Part shown: positions 15,639-24,040 of the stretch, one piece after another
Numbering within the stretch: the first letter of the stretch is position 1
Layout: the number at the start of each line of letters is the position of its first letter
Assembly (NCBI GenBank): GCA_963595735.1
Contig: CAVBJJ010000005.1
Location: 1 to 64,000, forward strand
DNA from: CALWOS01 sp963595735
GTDB lineage: Bacteria > Bacillota > Clostridia > Oscillospirales > Oscillospiraceae
Reading direction: 5' to 3'
Length of the DNA stretch: 64,000 bases
Notes under the pieces: generated by a model
Told to the model about the DNA's origin: nothing
The model's input: the letters and a program-made list of their open reading frames with translations, nothing else
Database searches by the model: none
Position numbers and translations under genes: made by a program

Positions 15639-15687
15639 AAATCCCCGAACCTTTGCTTTTTTCAGGTTCGGGGATTTACTGTTTTTT
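15639..15687. terminator. Bidirectional terminator between lipoprotein gene and obgE
   Basis: A stem of about 14 bp (from 15639 to 15677) has T-rich sequence after it on the plus strand (15682-15687) and seven Ts after it on the minus strand. It can therefore stop both the lipoprotein gene and the convergent obgE transcript. Confidence 0.85.
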
Positions 15688-15698
15688 GGGGAATGCAT

Positions 15699-15817
15699 TA
15701 TACTGGTTTTACAAAAAGGGTGCGCTGCCGGCAAACGGCTAGCCCCCTAGGTGTTACAGAAGAAGTAATCGCAGCTTGGTAGGCTGGGCGGTTACTTTTT
15801 TTATGCTAGTAGGGGGC
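15699..15817 (+). ncRNA. Candidate small structured RNA with its own terminator
   Basis: A TATACT box (15699-15704) precedes a 76-nt element bounded by GCCCCCTA (15742-15749) and its complement TAGGGGGC (15810-15817). Inside it is a 10-bp stem (15763-15772 with 15788-15797, one G-U pair) followed by seven Ts, a good plus-strand terminator. The predicted RNA would be about 90 nt. The terminator hairpin reminds me of those shared by type I toxin-antitoxin RNAs of Firmicutes, but no toxin-like small ORF was found, so function is unknown. It sits in the gap downstream of obgE. Confidence 0.35.
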
Positions 15818-15826
15818 AGGAAAAGC

Positions 15827-17110
15827 TCAGTTGCGGTACTCGAATTCCAGGTCGTAGATACTGACGGTGTCGCCCTCCTGGACGCCCATGGCCTCCATTC
15901 GGTCGTATACGCCACCCTCTCGCAGCATACGGTCAAAGTACATCTGGCTTTCGTAGTCGCCGAAGTTGATACTGCCCAGCAGACGCTCCAGCCAGGAACC
16001 TTCCACCGTCCACACATCGTCGATGTGTTCGATGACCAGATCCTCCACGCTGCCGCCCTGGGGCAGGGGCGCTACATAATCGGCCTCGTATACCGTGACT
16101 GGGGGCAGCTGATCCAGCATGGCGGCGGCAGCCTTTACCAGCTCCCGCGTACCCTGGGTGGTGGCGGCGGACATGGAGAAGAAGCGGTAGCCCTTTCTCT
16201 CCACATATGCCCGGAATTTTTCCAGGGCATCGCTGTCCGGGGGCAGCAGGTCGCACTTGTTGGCCACAACGATCTGGGGACGATCTGCCAGAGCGGCGTC
16301 ATATTCCCGCAGCTCGGTATTGATAGCGTCAAAGTCCGCGATGGGGTCGCGCCCCTCGCTGCCGGACACATCCACTAAATGGATCAGCAGGCGGCAGCGG
16401 TCGATATGCCGCAGGAAATCGTGTCCCAGACCGGCGCCCTCGCTGGCGCCCTCGATGATGCCGGGGATATCCGCCATGACAAAGCTGACGCCGTCCTCCA
16501 CATACACCACGCCCAGATTGGGAAACAGGGTGGTGAAATGGTAGTTGGCGATCTTGGGGTGCGCCTTGCTGACAACGGACAACAGGGTGCTTTTTCCCAC
16601 ATTGGGGAAGCCCACCAGCCCCACATCCGCCAGCAGCTTCAGCTCCAGCACCACCTCGCGGCTTTCGCCGGGAAGACCGGGCTTGGCAAAGCGGGGAGCC
16701 TGGCGGGTGGCGGTGGCAAAGTGCTTGTTGCCCCAGCCGCCCCGGCCGCCCTTGCAGAGGACGAAAGGCTCGCTGCCGGACATATCGGCGATGATGCTGC
16801 CGCTTTCCTTATCCCGCACCAGAGTGCCGCGGGGAACGCGGATGACAAGGTTTTCCCCGTCCTTGCCGGAGCAGCGCTTGCCGGTGCCGTCCGCGCCGTT
16901 TGCGGCGGCGTATTTGCGCTTGTAGCGGAAGTCCATCAGAGTGGACATATGGTCGTCCACCTGCAGGATGACATTGCCGCCCCGGCCGCCGTCCCCACCG
17001 TCGGGACCGCCGGCGGGCAGATATTTTTCGCGGTGGAAAGCAACGGCGCCGTTGCCGCCCTTTCCGGCGATGGCCTTGATGACTGCTTTATCCACAAAGG
17101 AAGTTGCCAA
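15827..17110 (-). CDS. obgE: Obg GTPase (ribosome assembly)
   Basis: A 427-residue essential GTPase that binds the large ribosomal subunit and links its assembly to growth state. It has the glycine-rich Obg fold (1-158), the G domain with GFPNVGKST (167-175), the switch II motif DIPGI and the specificity motif NKCD, and a C-terminal OCT domain (about 350-427) found in Gram-positive Obg. Full length. It is the last gene of the rplU-rpmA-obgE cluster, 83 bp after rpmA, an order conserved in many bacteria. The Asp of DxPG and the P-loop Lys are present, so it should be active. Confidence 0.97.
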   Translation of the reverse strand: MATSFVDKAVIKAIAGKGGNGAVAFHREKYLPAGGPDGGDGGRGGNVILQVDDHMSTLMDFRYKRKYAAANGADGTGKRCSGKDGENLVIRVPRGTLVRDKESGSIIADMSGSEPFVLCKGGRGGWGNKHFATATRQAPRFAKPGLPGESREVVLELKLLADVGLVGFPNVGKSTLLSVVSKAHPKIANYHFTTLFPNLGVVYVEDGVSFVMADIPGIIEGASEGAGLGHDFLRHIDRCRLLIHLVDVSGSEGRDPIADFDAINTELREYDAALADRPQIVVANKCDLLPPDSDALEKFRAYVERKGYRFFSMSAATTQGTRELVKAAAAMLDQLPPVTVYEADYVAPLPQGGSVEDLVIEHIDDVWTVEGSWLERLLGSINFGDYESQMYFDRMLREGGVYDRMEAMGVQEGDTVSIYDLEFEYRN

Positions 17111-17193
17111 AGCTGCTTACCTCACTTTCGTATTGTATTTCAGATAAGAAAAAAGCGGATGGCAAAACGACCATCCGCTTTTTGGTTTTGTTG

Positions 17194-17454
17194 TTACTGG
17201 GCGATCTCGTAGACGGAGACCTTTTTGCGATCCTTGCCCAGACGCTCGAAACGCACGGTGCCATTGGTCAGGGCGAACAGGGTGTCGTCCTTGCCCTTAC
17301 CCACATTGGTACCGGGATGGATCTTCGTTCCGCGCTGTCTGACCAGGATGTTGCCGGCCAGAACAAACTGTCCGTCGGCTCTCTTGGGACCAAGACGCTT
17401 GGACTCGGAGTCACGACCATTCTTGGTAGAACCCATACCTTTTTTATGTGCCAT
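17194..17454 (-). CDS. rpmA: 50S ribosomal protein L27
   Basis: An 86-residue large-subunit protein whose N-terminal tail reaches the peptidyl transferase centre. The start is set at ATG 17452-17454 because GGAGGTG precedes it; the product then begins [15 protein letters not shown]. Most Firmicutes make L27 with a short extension ending in an F-F-A-type site that the Prp protease removes. Here that extension is absent and the mature-like N terminus is encoded directly. rplU lies 44 bp upstream with no room for the prp gene usually placed between them, which fits the absence of processing. Confidence 0.96.
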   Translation of the reverse strand: MAHKKGMGSTKNGRDSESKRLGPKRADGQFVLAGNILVRQRGTKIHPGTNVGKGKDDTLFALTNGTVRFERLGKDRKKVSVYEIAQ

Positions 17455-17498
17455 TTCGTTTACACCTCCATGTGTCAAAATCAAGCGGGAGTTTTTAC

Positions 17499-17813
17499 TT
17501 AAGCGTTGATGGTACCGATCTGCACCTTGGTGTAGGGCTGTCTGTGGCCCTGGGTACGCTGATAACCCTTTTTGGGCTTCATCTTGTAGACACGAACCTT
17601 CTTGCCCTTGCCATTCTTGATGACCTTGGCGGAAACGCTTGCACCGGCCACGGTGGGAGCGCCAAAGACGCTGGAACCCTCGTCCATGATAGCCAGAACC
17701 TTGTCAAAGGTGATGTCCTGATCGGCCTCGACATTCAGCTTTTCGATGAACAGGGTGTCACCCTCGGTCACGCGGTACTGCTTGCCGCCGGTCTCGATGA
17801 TTGCATACTTCAT
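17499..17813 (-). CDS. rplU: 50S ribosomal protein L21
   Basis: A 104-residue 23S-rRNA-binding protein of the large subunit, with the family's N-terminal [15 protein letters not shown] and the C-terminal [14 protein letters not shown] signature. ATG 17811-17813 is chosen because all L21 proteins begin here; an upstream in-frame extension would translate the leader. It is the first gene of the rplU-rpmA-obgE transcript, driven by a perfect consensus promoter and preceded by a structured leader of about 80 nt that may give autoregulation. Confidence 0.96.
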   Translation of the reverse strand: MKYAIIETGGKQYRVTEGDTLFIEKLNVEADQDITFDKVLAIMDEGSSVFGAPTVAGASVSAKVIKNGKGKKVRVYKMKPKKGYQRTQGHRQPYTKVQIGTINA

Positions 17814-17894
17814 TTCAATTGCACCTACCTCTCTTGGAGTCTCGCTATCGGGGGCGGGGGGAAGCTCCCCACTTTTCATGCCCAGTCAATGCGG
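17814..17894 (-). ncRNA. Candidate L21 leader
   Basis: The stretch between the predicted transcription start and rplU contains short complementary blocks (GGGGAGC with GCTCCCC-like and GACTCC/GAGAGG-like segments) and ends in AGAGGTAGGTG before the start codon. Firmicute rplU genes often carry an autoregulatory L21 leader in this position. I did not fold it, so the assignment rests mainly on position. Confidence 0.4.
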
Positions 17895-17901
17895 CCTTAG
17901 A

Positions 17902-17930
17902 ATTATAGCATTTTCCCTATATGCTGTCAA
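17902..17930 (-). promoter_or_regulatory. Perfect consensus sigma-A promoter of rplU-rpmA-obgE
   Basis: Reading the minus strand: TTGACA (17930-17925), exactly 17 bp, TATAAT (17907-17902). Both hexamers match consensus, as expected for a ribosomal protein operon. Confidence 0.92.
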
Positions 17931-18018
17931 GTCTGAACCGGGAGGGAATCTGCAAAAAAACGCACAAAATCCATCCGGATCAGCCCAAAGAACTTGCAGC
18001 AGACTGCCGGAACAGCAT

Positions 18019-18513
18019 TTACTGATAGAGCGCAAAGGTGTAGTGATAGGTCAGCTCGCCGGTGGATAGCTGCCAGGTGTAGTCGCCGACGATGGTGCCG
18101 TCCTCGTTCCAGGTTCCGGAGAACTTGTCGTCCTGCTCATCGGTAAAGGAGATCGCGGTGCCGTCCTGCTGCCACTGCAACTCCAGCTCCAGATCTTCAT
18201 CCGGCAGCCGGAAGGTGCCGGTACCGTCTTCGTTGAGCTCCAGCACATCGCCGGACAGCTCCATTTCGGTGCCGGCGCTGTCGGTGCAGGCGGTGGCGGT
18301 GTAAAGTCCGGTCTGCAGGGATGCGGCTTCCGGCGTGGGCGTTTCGCTGACCGGCGCAGGGGTCTCACTGACCGGGGCGGGCGTTTCGCTGACCATGGTG
18401 GGCTTGGGGCGTTCCACTTTGCCGGTGGAATCCGGGGCGGCGGTGCGGCAGCCGGTCAGGGCGCAGACCAGTATGCCCGCCGCGGCCAATATGGCAAGGT
18501 GTTTTCGTTTCAT
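18019..18513 (-). CDS. Small lipoprotein with VSETPAP repeats
   Basis: A 164-residue exported lipoprotein: signal peptide with lipobox LTGC (Cys22), then a Pro/Thr-rich stalk holding three tandem copies of a VSETPxP heptad (about residues 41-61), then a compact all-beta domain (about 68-164) rich in alternating Gly-Thr-Trp strands. The beta domain looks like a lipocalin- or copper-resistance-like small barrel, but no family is certain. It has its own promoter (18555-18583) and good GGAGG ribosome binding site. The heptads are encoded by near-identical 21-bp units, so their number may vary between strains. Function unknown. Confidence 0.75.
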   Translation of the reverse strand: MKRKHLAILAAAGILVCALTGCRTAAPDSTGKVERPKPTMVSETPAPVSETPAPVSETPTPEAASLQTGLYTATACTDSAGTEMELSGDVLELNEDGTGTFRLPDEDLELELQWQQDGTAISFTDEQDDKFSGTWNEDGTIVGDYTWQLSTGELTYHYTFALYQ

Positions 18514-18554
18514 GACAATTCCTCCGTTCCTTTTCTGACTGTTGTGTAAAATCT

Positions 18555-18583
18555 ATCATACTATGAATAGCAGGGGATTGCAA
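18555..18583 (-). promoter_or_regulatory. Promoter of the small lipoprotein gene
   Basis: On the minus strand, TTGCAA (18583-18578), a 17-bp spacer and TATGAT (18560-18555). Confidence 0.6.
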
Positions 18584-18630
18584 TACAAAGCGTTCGGCAG
18601 AAACCGCAAATGGGAAAACAAAAACGCTGC

Positions 18631-18673
18631 AAAAAGCTCCCGAATCTCCTTTTAGAGAGGTTCGGGAGCTTTA
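18631..18673 (-). terminator. Terminator of the seven-gene surface-uptake operon
   Basis: AAAGCTCCCGAA (18633-18644) pairs with TTCGGGAGCTTT (18661-18672). On the minus strand the stem runs into five Ts, 23 bp after the last operon gene. Confidence 0.88.
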
Positions 18674-18695
18674 CTGTCAGGGGAAAAACGCGGAC

Positions 18696-21600
18696 TCAGT
18701 GCCGCACGGTCTGGTCAAAGGCATACGCGGCGGAGGCCAGCAGGGAGCGGGGCGCATCTGCGGTCAGGCCGTCCGGAGAGAGGATCAGGCCGTGATCCAG
18801 CGCCCAGCTGGCATAGCCGGAGGACCAGGTCGCGCCGGCTGTGGCCGGGAGATCCGCCGTAGAGGACAGCCCCAGCATGGTGGAGAAGCGGAACAGGAAC
18901 GCCGCCAGCTGCTCCACGGAAACGGCTTCCTCCGGAGAGAACTCCGTGGCGGAGGTGCCGGTGGTGATACCGTTCTGCACCGCCCAGAGGATGGCGTTGC
19001 GGTACCACTGTCCCGGCGTGTCCGTAAAGGGAAGTGTGCCGGACACGCCGGGCGAACCGGCCATGCGGTACAGCACCACAACGAACATGGAGCGGGTCAT
19101 GGACACCTCCGGAGAGAACTCCGTGGCGGACATACCGTTGAAGTAGCGGCGCTGCACGGTTTGGTAGATGGCCTCAAAGGCGGCGTCCCCGGCGTAAAGA
19201 TCCTGGAACGGTAGCGGGGCGAGCAGCTGGCTTTGCGCAGACCCGGTCACACCGGAGAGCGCCTGGGTTCCAGAGATGTTTTGGTTATTCAACCTGCCCT
19301 GCGCCAGCACGCCGCCGCCCTGAAGGGTGAGCCGGTCTGCCAAAATGGCATAGGGGGCGTTTTTGGACTGGAGATAGTGGGTGCCGCCGCTGACCGTGAC
19401 GGAGGAGGCGGTGATGACGGGGGTGTTGCGGCAAGCGGTGCCGCCGCTGACCACACCGCCGCCGAGCACCACGGTGCCGCCCGCAGCCTGAATGGCGCTG
19501 ATATCTTCACCGGCATCTGTGGTAGAGTCCACACAGAGCTTTCCGCCGTTGATGCGGAGCGTGTGGCCGGACTCCAGCCGGATCGCGCAGCTGTTGGTGC
19601 CGCCGGTCACCTGGAGTTGTCCGCTGCCCTCTATCTGGACATCGCCCCGGAGGAGAACGGCGGGGATATTGGTCTCCGCCGTGTTGGTGGAAAGCAGCTG
19701 GCTGCGTCCCTCCAGCCGCAGGGTGCCGCCGGACAAAATCAATGCGGTGTCATCGCCGGAGATGGTCACATCGCGGAGGGTGAGCGTGGTTCCCGCGCCA
19801 ACGGAGATCGTCAGGTTCCGGCAACTGCCGTTGCTGCCGTCCAGGGTGACCTGCAGGCCACCGGCGATGGAGAGCTGGCCGCTGGAGAAGGGGGTAATGG
19901 CATAGCTGCCGCTTTTGGTGATGCTGTCGCCGCCGCGCACGGTGTTCTGGCGGTACACAGCCTGGATCACGATATTCTGATTGCCCAGAGTGTAGGGCGC
20001 CCAGCGTCCGGTATATCCCGCCTTTGCCGGCACAGTGGGAGCGGAAATGCTCTTGGCGCCAGCTTGGAAGCGGACGGTTTGCACCACGGCACCGTCCGCC
20101 ATGAACACAGCCTGGAATGGCCCCGGATCGGGCGTTTCGGGAGTCAGGGGATCCTCGGAGGGAGCCAGGAAAAGGCTTTCATCCGTGGTGTTTCCCCGTG
20201 TCACGCTGCCGCTGCGGCCAATCTCCCCGTTGCAATTGGCAGAGGGGAAGCCGCCGCCGGGGTGGAGCGCACCGATGTTTTTGCAGTTGTCCCAGGTCAG
20301 ATACTGGCCATAGCCGACCAGTCCGCCCGCCGCCGCGTTAGCGTTTCGGCTGCTCAGGCTCAGCGCACCGCTGTTCAGAGAATCCTGCAGCACGGAGCCG
20401 CTCCGGGTGGTGGCATAGCCGACCAGTCCGCCGGTGTAGCGGTCTGCGCTGGTGATACTGCCGGCGTTGGTGCAGCGAATGACGGAGCCGGCCAGACGAC
20501 CGGCAATGCCGCCCACGCCGTTGACATTGTCACCGGCAGCGGAGATCGCGCCGTAGTTGACGCAGTTCTCGATCCGGTCGGCGGGGGAATAGGAGATCGC
20601 AGCGATGCCGCCCACGCCACTGGCACCGGAGACTGTGCCCCGGTTGGTGCAGCCTTTGACGGTCGCGCCGTCGCAGAGATAAGCGGCCACGCCGCCCGCG
20701 CCAACGCCCTTGGCGGTGACGGCGGCATAGCTGACGCAGTTGGTGAGGCTGCCGCCGGAGACATAGGCGGCGATACCGGCGGCGTAAGAGGAGGCAGCGT
20801 TGCTTTCCACGCTGCCCAGCACGGTCAGATCCCGGATCTGCGCCTTGGAGCAGAAGCCGAACAGTGCGGCGTAGCTGCCGTCCTGTCGGATCGTCAGATC
20901 CCGGATGCTGTGTCCGCCGCCGTCAAAGGTGCCGGCAAAGGGGCGGGAAAGGCTGCGGCCGATGCCCTCCCAGAGCCGGAGTCCTGCGGTGCCGTCGTTG
21001 TTGGCAAGGGAGATATCTTTTCCCAGATGAATGGTAATACCCTGGAAAGAAAGTCCGTTGACATTGACCAGCCAGGCCAGACCGGCAAGCTCCTCCGGAG
21101 TTTGGATGGTATAAGAAGTCTGCTTTCCGGTGTACCAGCGGGTGTCCGCCAGGGAAAGCCAGGACTTTTTGGCCTGGGCGCGGGAGATGGAAAGCGCCAC
21201 GGTACCCGCACCGGTCACGGTGAAGCTGCCGTCGCTGTTTTTCGTGGTGTTGGAGGCGGAAACCGTAAAGCTGTCCGTGTAGCAGGCGTTCACATCCTCC
21301 GGCAGGGCGTCCTTCCAGGGCGCGGTATGCACGGTCAGCACATTGCCCTCCAGCAGGGTGCTGTTCTTGTCCACCGGCTCGTCGGTAACGGAGACGGTTT
21401 TGCCGTTGACCAGCTTATAGCCCGTGCGGGTCACGGCGTAGGAGAAGCTGTCGTCCGTATCCGGCAGCTGGAGAGACACCTGCCGCACCGGAGCAAAGAC
21501 CGCGCTGACCACGCAGTTGCCGCTCACGGTGAAAAAGTTGGCGCTCAGGCGTGTGCCGTTAACGGTGTAGTATTGCAGCACATAGCCGGGATTGGCCTGC

Positions 21601-22970
21601 GCGGAGAGGGTAACGGTGCGTCCGGCGGGAACGGTGCCGGTGAAGTCCGCGGAGATCTTACCACCGGTGGGCTGGGAGATTGTGACCTGTCCGGCGCTTG
21701 TGGCGTTGGCGGATTGGAAGTAGAGAATGGGATAGCCGTTGTTGATCCCGGCGGTGTCGGGCAGGAAGACCTTGCCGGCCGCGTTCAGGCGATCCAAAAA
21801 GCCGGATTGCCGCATAGCGCTTGCGGAAAGGGCGGTGATGTCGATGGTGATCTGCCGGGTGCTGCCCTTGTACCAGCCCTGGCTGGCGGGGTCGTCATCG
21901 CAGCCCTGCAGGTAATAGCAGTTGGAAACGGTGTAGGAGCCGGAGTCGTGACCGCCGATGCCCCGGCCGCGGAGGTTGCCGTTGCTGCTGATGGTGCCGA
22001 CATTATAGCAGTTATAGATATCCACCCCGCAGTTGGAGCCGAGGATACCGCCGGTGGGGCAGGTATAGGTGGTGGTGATGGCGCCGGCATTGTAGCAGCT
22101 GCGGATCGTGCCCTTGCCGCCGCCGTATCCGGCGATGCCGCCAAGACCCTTGGCGTCGGTGTTGCGTACCTGGGCGCGGTTGGCGCAGTTTTCGATGATA
22201 ACGCCGTTGGTGGTGGAGCCGATGGCGCCCACAATACCGCCGACCCGGCGGCGGCCATAGACAGAGCCGCTTTCCAGCAGCAGGTTGCGCACCGTGGGCT
22301 GCCAGCCGTTTTCAAGCGGCTGGGCATTGGCGGAAGCGCCGCAGCCGGGGTCGCCGCCCAGGCAGCCGACCAGGCCGATGCTCTGGCTGTAGGCAAAGCC
22401 CCGCTGGGTAAAGCGGTTGCAGTACAGGTTCTTGATGCTGTGTCCCTGGCCGTCCAGCACGCCGTTAAAGTGGGAGCTGAGCACAAGGCTGTCTCCGCTC
22501 ATGGCGTTGCTGTCCAGGGCATAGGCGCCGCCGATGGGCGTCCAGTTGGGGCCGCTCCACTCGCCGGAGGCCGACTGCCGGCCGCCCATGTCCAGATCGG
22601 CGGTCAGGTACACGGTTTTGTAGGAAAAGTCCGTGCTGCTGACATAGACCCGGTCGGTCACGCCGCCGCCGGCAGCGCCCACCAGCGCGGCGTCTTCCTT
22701 TACCGTGTAGCGTAGCAGGGAAGTGTCCCCAACGACCTTGGGGCAGTCCGGCGCGGTGATGCCGTTGACCAGCGCGGCCAGACCGGCCAGCTGCGCCGGG
22801 GTAGAAATTTCATAGGTGGAGGCGTTCGGGTCGTACCAGGAGATATCCACGGTACCATCCCAGGCGTCGGCCGCCTGGGCGGCGGGGGTGACCCAGGGCA
22901 GCAGACTCAGCAGCAGCGCTGCGGTCAGCAGGCCGAGCAGACTGCGTTTTCCGAAAGTTTTTACGCTCAT
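18696..22970 (-). CDS. 1424-residue SLH-anchored surface protein with GLUG repeats and beta-helix
   Basis: A secreted cell-wall protein and the last gene of a seven-gene operon. A signal peptide ends near residue 33. Two blocks of GLUG/M26-type repeats (about 50-420 and 600-930, with recurring GGIVG, GGIAG and NCxN motifs) are split by an InlB-like repeat (about 427-493). A Flg_new/InlB B-type repeat (about 950-1005) is followed by a right-handed beta-helix-like stretch (about 1010-1240) and three divergent SLH domains (1250-1424). The start ATG overlaps the stop of the DUF2149 gene (ATGA), so translation is probably coupled. Because it is made together with an ExbB/ExbD-like pair and an ABC importer, I infer a receptor or wall-spanning role. 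No enzyme motif is seen. Confidence 0.85.
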   Translation of the reverse strand: MSVKTFGKRSLLGLLTAALLLSLLPWVTPAAQAADAWDGTVDISWYDPNASTYEISTPAQLAGLAALVNGITAPDCPKVVGDTSLLRYTVKEDAALVGAAGGGVTDRVYVSSTDFSYKTVYLTADLDMGGRQSASGEWSGPNWTPIGGAYALDSNAMSGDSLVLSSHFNGVLDGQGHSIKNLYCNRFTQRGFAYSQSIGLVGCLGGDPGCGASANAQPLENGWQPTVRNLLLESGSVYGRRRVGGIVGAIGSTTNGVIIENCANRAQVRNTDAKGLGGIAGYGGGKGTIRSCYNAGAITTTYTCPTGGILGSNCGVDIYNCYNVGTISSNGNLRGRGIGGHDSGSYTVSNCYYLQGCDDDPASQGWYKGSTRQITIDITALSASAMRQSGFLDRLNAAGKVFLPDTAGINNGYPILYFQSANATSAGQVTISQPTGGKISADFTGTVPAGRTVTLSAQANPGYVLQYYTVNGTRLSANFFTVSGNCVVSAVFAPVRQVSLQLPDTDDSFSYAVTRTGYKLVNGKTVSVTDEPVDKNSTLLEGNVLTVHTAPWKDALPEDVNACYTDSFTVSASNTTKNSDGSFTVTGAGTVALSISRAQAKKSWLSLADTRWYTGKQTSYTIQTPEELAGLAWLVNVNGLSFQGITIHLGKDISLANNDGTAGLRLWEGIGRSLSRPFAGTFDGGGHSIRDLTIRQDGSYAALFGFCSKAQIRDLTVLGSVESNAASSYAAGIAAYVSGGSLTNCVSYAAVTAKGVGAGGVAAYLCDGATVKGCTNRGTVSGASGVGGIAAISYSPADRIENCVNYGAISAAGDNVNGVGGIAGRLAGSVIRCTNAGSITSADRYTGGLVGYATTRSGSVLQDSLNSGALSLSSRNANAAAGGLVGYGQYLTWDNCKNIGALHPGGGFPSANCNGEIGRSGSVTRGNTTDESLFLAPSEDPLTPETPDPGPFQAVFMADGAVVQTVRFQAGAKSISAPTVPAKAGYTGRWAPYTLGNQNIVIQAVYRQNTVRGGDSITKSGSYAITPFSSGQLSIAGGLQVTLDGSNGSCRNLTISVGAGTTLTLRDVTISGDDTALILSGGTLRLEGRSQLLSTNTAETNIPAVLLRGDVQIEGSGQLQVTGGTNSCAIRLESGHTLRINGGKLCVDSTTDAGEDISAIQAAGGTVVLGGGVVSGGTACRNTPVITASSVTVSGGTHYLQSKNAPYAILADRLTLQGGGVLAQGRLNNQNISGTQALSGVTGSAQSQLLAPLPFQDLYAGDAAFEAIYQTVQRRYFNGMSATEFSPEVSMTRSMFVVVLYRMAGSPGVSGTLPFTDTPGQWYRNAILWAVQNGITTGTSATEFSPEEAVSVEQLAAFLFRFSTMLGLSSTADLPATAGATWSSGYASWALDHGLILSPDGLTADAPRSLLASAAYAFDQTVRH

Positions 22971-23311
22971 CCCTGTGTATCCTCCGATTCGATGATGTAG
23001 TAGTTGCCGGTCTCTGCATCGTAGTAGACCGTGCCCATTTTTGTCAGGTCGCTTTCGTTGGGTTGATTATCCTCGCCGGCCTGCTGGAGATCCTTTTCCT
23101 CAAAGGGAATGGCGTCCTTGGTGGAATCGTCCAGCTTGTTGGAGGCGGAGACAACGGAGAGATCCACATTCCAGTTGACGACCAGCGCCAGCATGATCCC
23201 AACGGCCAGCACCAGCATAGCATCCGCCATGTTACCCACGCTGTCCATGGGGTTGACCGGCGGTGTTTCCGCGCGGGAGGCGCGCTTAATGCTCAGATTT
23301 CGTTTCAGCAT
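22967..23311 (-). CDS. DUF2149 protein, ExbD-like partner of the proton channel
   Basis: A 114-residue membrane protein with one N-terminal transmembrane helix (about 27-46) and an extracytoplasmic tail. The helix reads NMADAMLVLAVGIM, closely resembling the ExbD/TolR pattern in which an Asp followed by a VMLVL-like segment carries protons (here Asp30). The C terminus, MGTVYYDAETGNYYIIE, fits the DUF2149 family. The start is ATG 23309-23311; it overlaps the end of the ExbB-like gene by 26 bp, and its stop overlaps the SLH gene's start. Family knowledge: DUF2149 genes often sit beside MotA/TolQ/ExbB genes in archaea and Clostridia, with no proven function. A role as stator partner is inference. 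Confidence 0.75.
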   Translation of the reverse strand: MLKRNLSIKRASRAETPPVNPMDSVGNMADAMLVLAVGIMLALVVNWNVDLSVVSASNKLDDSTKDAIPFEEKDLQQAGEDNQPNESDLTKMGTVYYDAETGNYYIIESEDTQG

Positions 23312-23963
23312 GGCTTTTCTCCATTTCCAGCAGGCATTCCGCCGCAGTTTCCAGGGCGGACATATCGTTTTTGTACCAGTCGCGGCGGATGGCGGAGATG
23401 ATGGCGGCAACGGCCGCGCTGGCCAGACCGGCCACGGTGGTGTCAAAGGCGGTGAGCAGGGAGCTGGAAAGGGTGAAGGTGTCGCCCTGTCCCAGCGCGA
23501 TGATGCCGGGACCCAGGGGGATCAGGGTACCCATCAGACCCAGCATGGGGGCGATCCGCGCCAGCATTTCGGAGCGGCGGATCCGGCGGTCATAACGGAT
23601 CTGCTCCTCCTCCAGCAGGCGGACGGCCAGCGCCTGGCGCATGGTATCGGTAAAATCCGGGTGCGCCAGCAGCTCCAGCAAAAGCGCTTTCTGCCGCTTG
23701 AGCAGGAGACTGGCGCGGATGCAGGGGGCGCAGCCCTCCGGCGTACCGGATGCGGCGCGGAGCTGTTCCAGGAATTCCGGCATATGCACCTTCATGTGCC
23801 GGCGCTCCGAGAAATACTCGCCGATCGCCCAGCCCAGCAGGAACACTGCCATGGCGATGCAGAAGATCAGCAGAACGATAACGGGGATGTAGAGAATGTT
23901 GGATACTTGTCGCAGGATATCTCCGATCTGAAAAGTGGAGTCTGCAGCGAGGTCAGTGTGCAT
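23286..23963 (-). CDS. MotA/TolQ/ExbB-family proton channel protein
   Basis: A 225-residue integral membrane protein. It has one N-terminal span (about 24-46), a long cytoplasmic loop (50-145), then two spans holding the family's core signatures: LARIAPMLGLMGTLIPLGPG (about 143-162) and AFDTTVAGLASAAVAAI (about 177-193), the latter supplying the polar Thr residues that line the channel. In Gram-negatives such proteins convert the proton gradient into motion for TonB or Tol. AAAGGAGAG supports the ATG at 23963. It lies 77 bp after the Ig-like gene and overlaps its DUF2149 partner. No flagellar gene is near, which argues against MotA proper. Confidence 0.88.
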   Translation of the reverse strand: MHTDLAADSTFQIGDILRQVSNILYIPVIVLLIFCIAMAVFLLGWAIGEYFSERRHMKVHMPEFLEQLRAASGTPEGCAPCIRASLLLKRQKALLLELLAHPDFTDTMRQALAVRLLEEEQIRYDRRIRRSEMLARIAPMLGLMGTLIPLGPGIIALGQGDTFTLSSSLLTAFDTTVAGLASAAVAAIISAIRRDWYKNDMSALETAAECLLEMEKSHAETKSEH

Positions 23964-24040
23964 GGTTTTGATCTCTCCTTTTGATTCCGATAGATTATGC
24001 GGCAGGGAAGGAATAGGGATATTGTATAACTTGTATTTCT

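Noticed and set aside
23286..23963. MotA flagellar stator
   Set aside because: No flagellar genes are nearby, the partner lacks an OmpA-like domain and is DUF2149, and the channel signatures fit ExbB/TolQ better.
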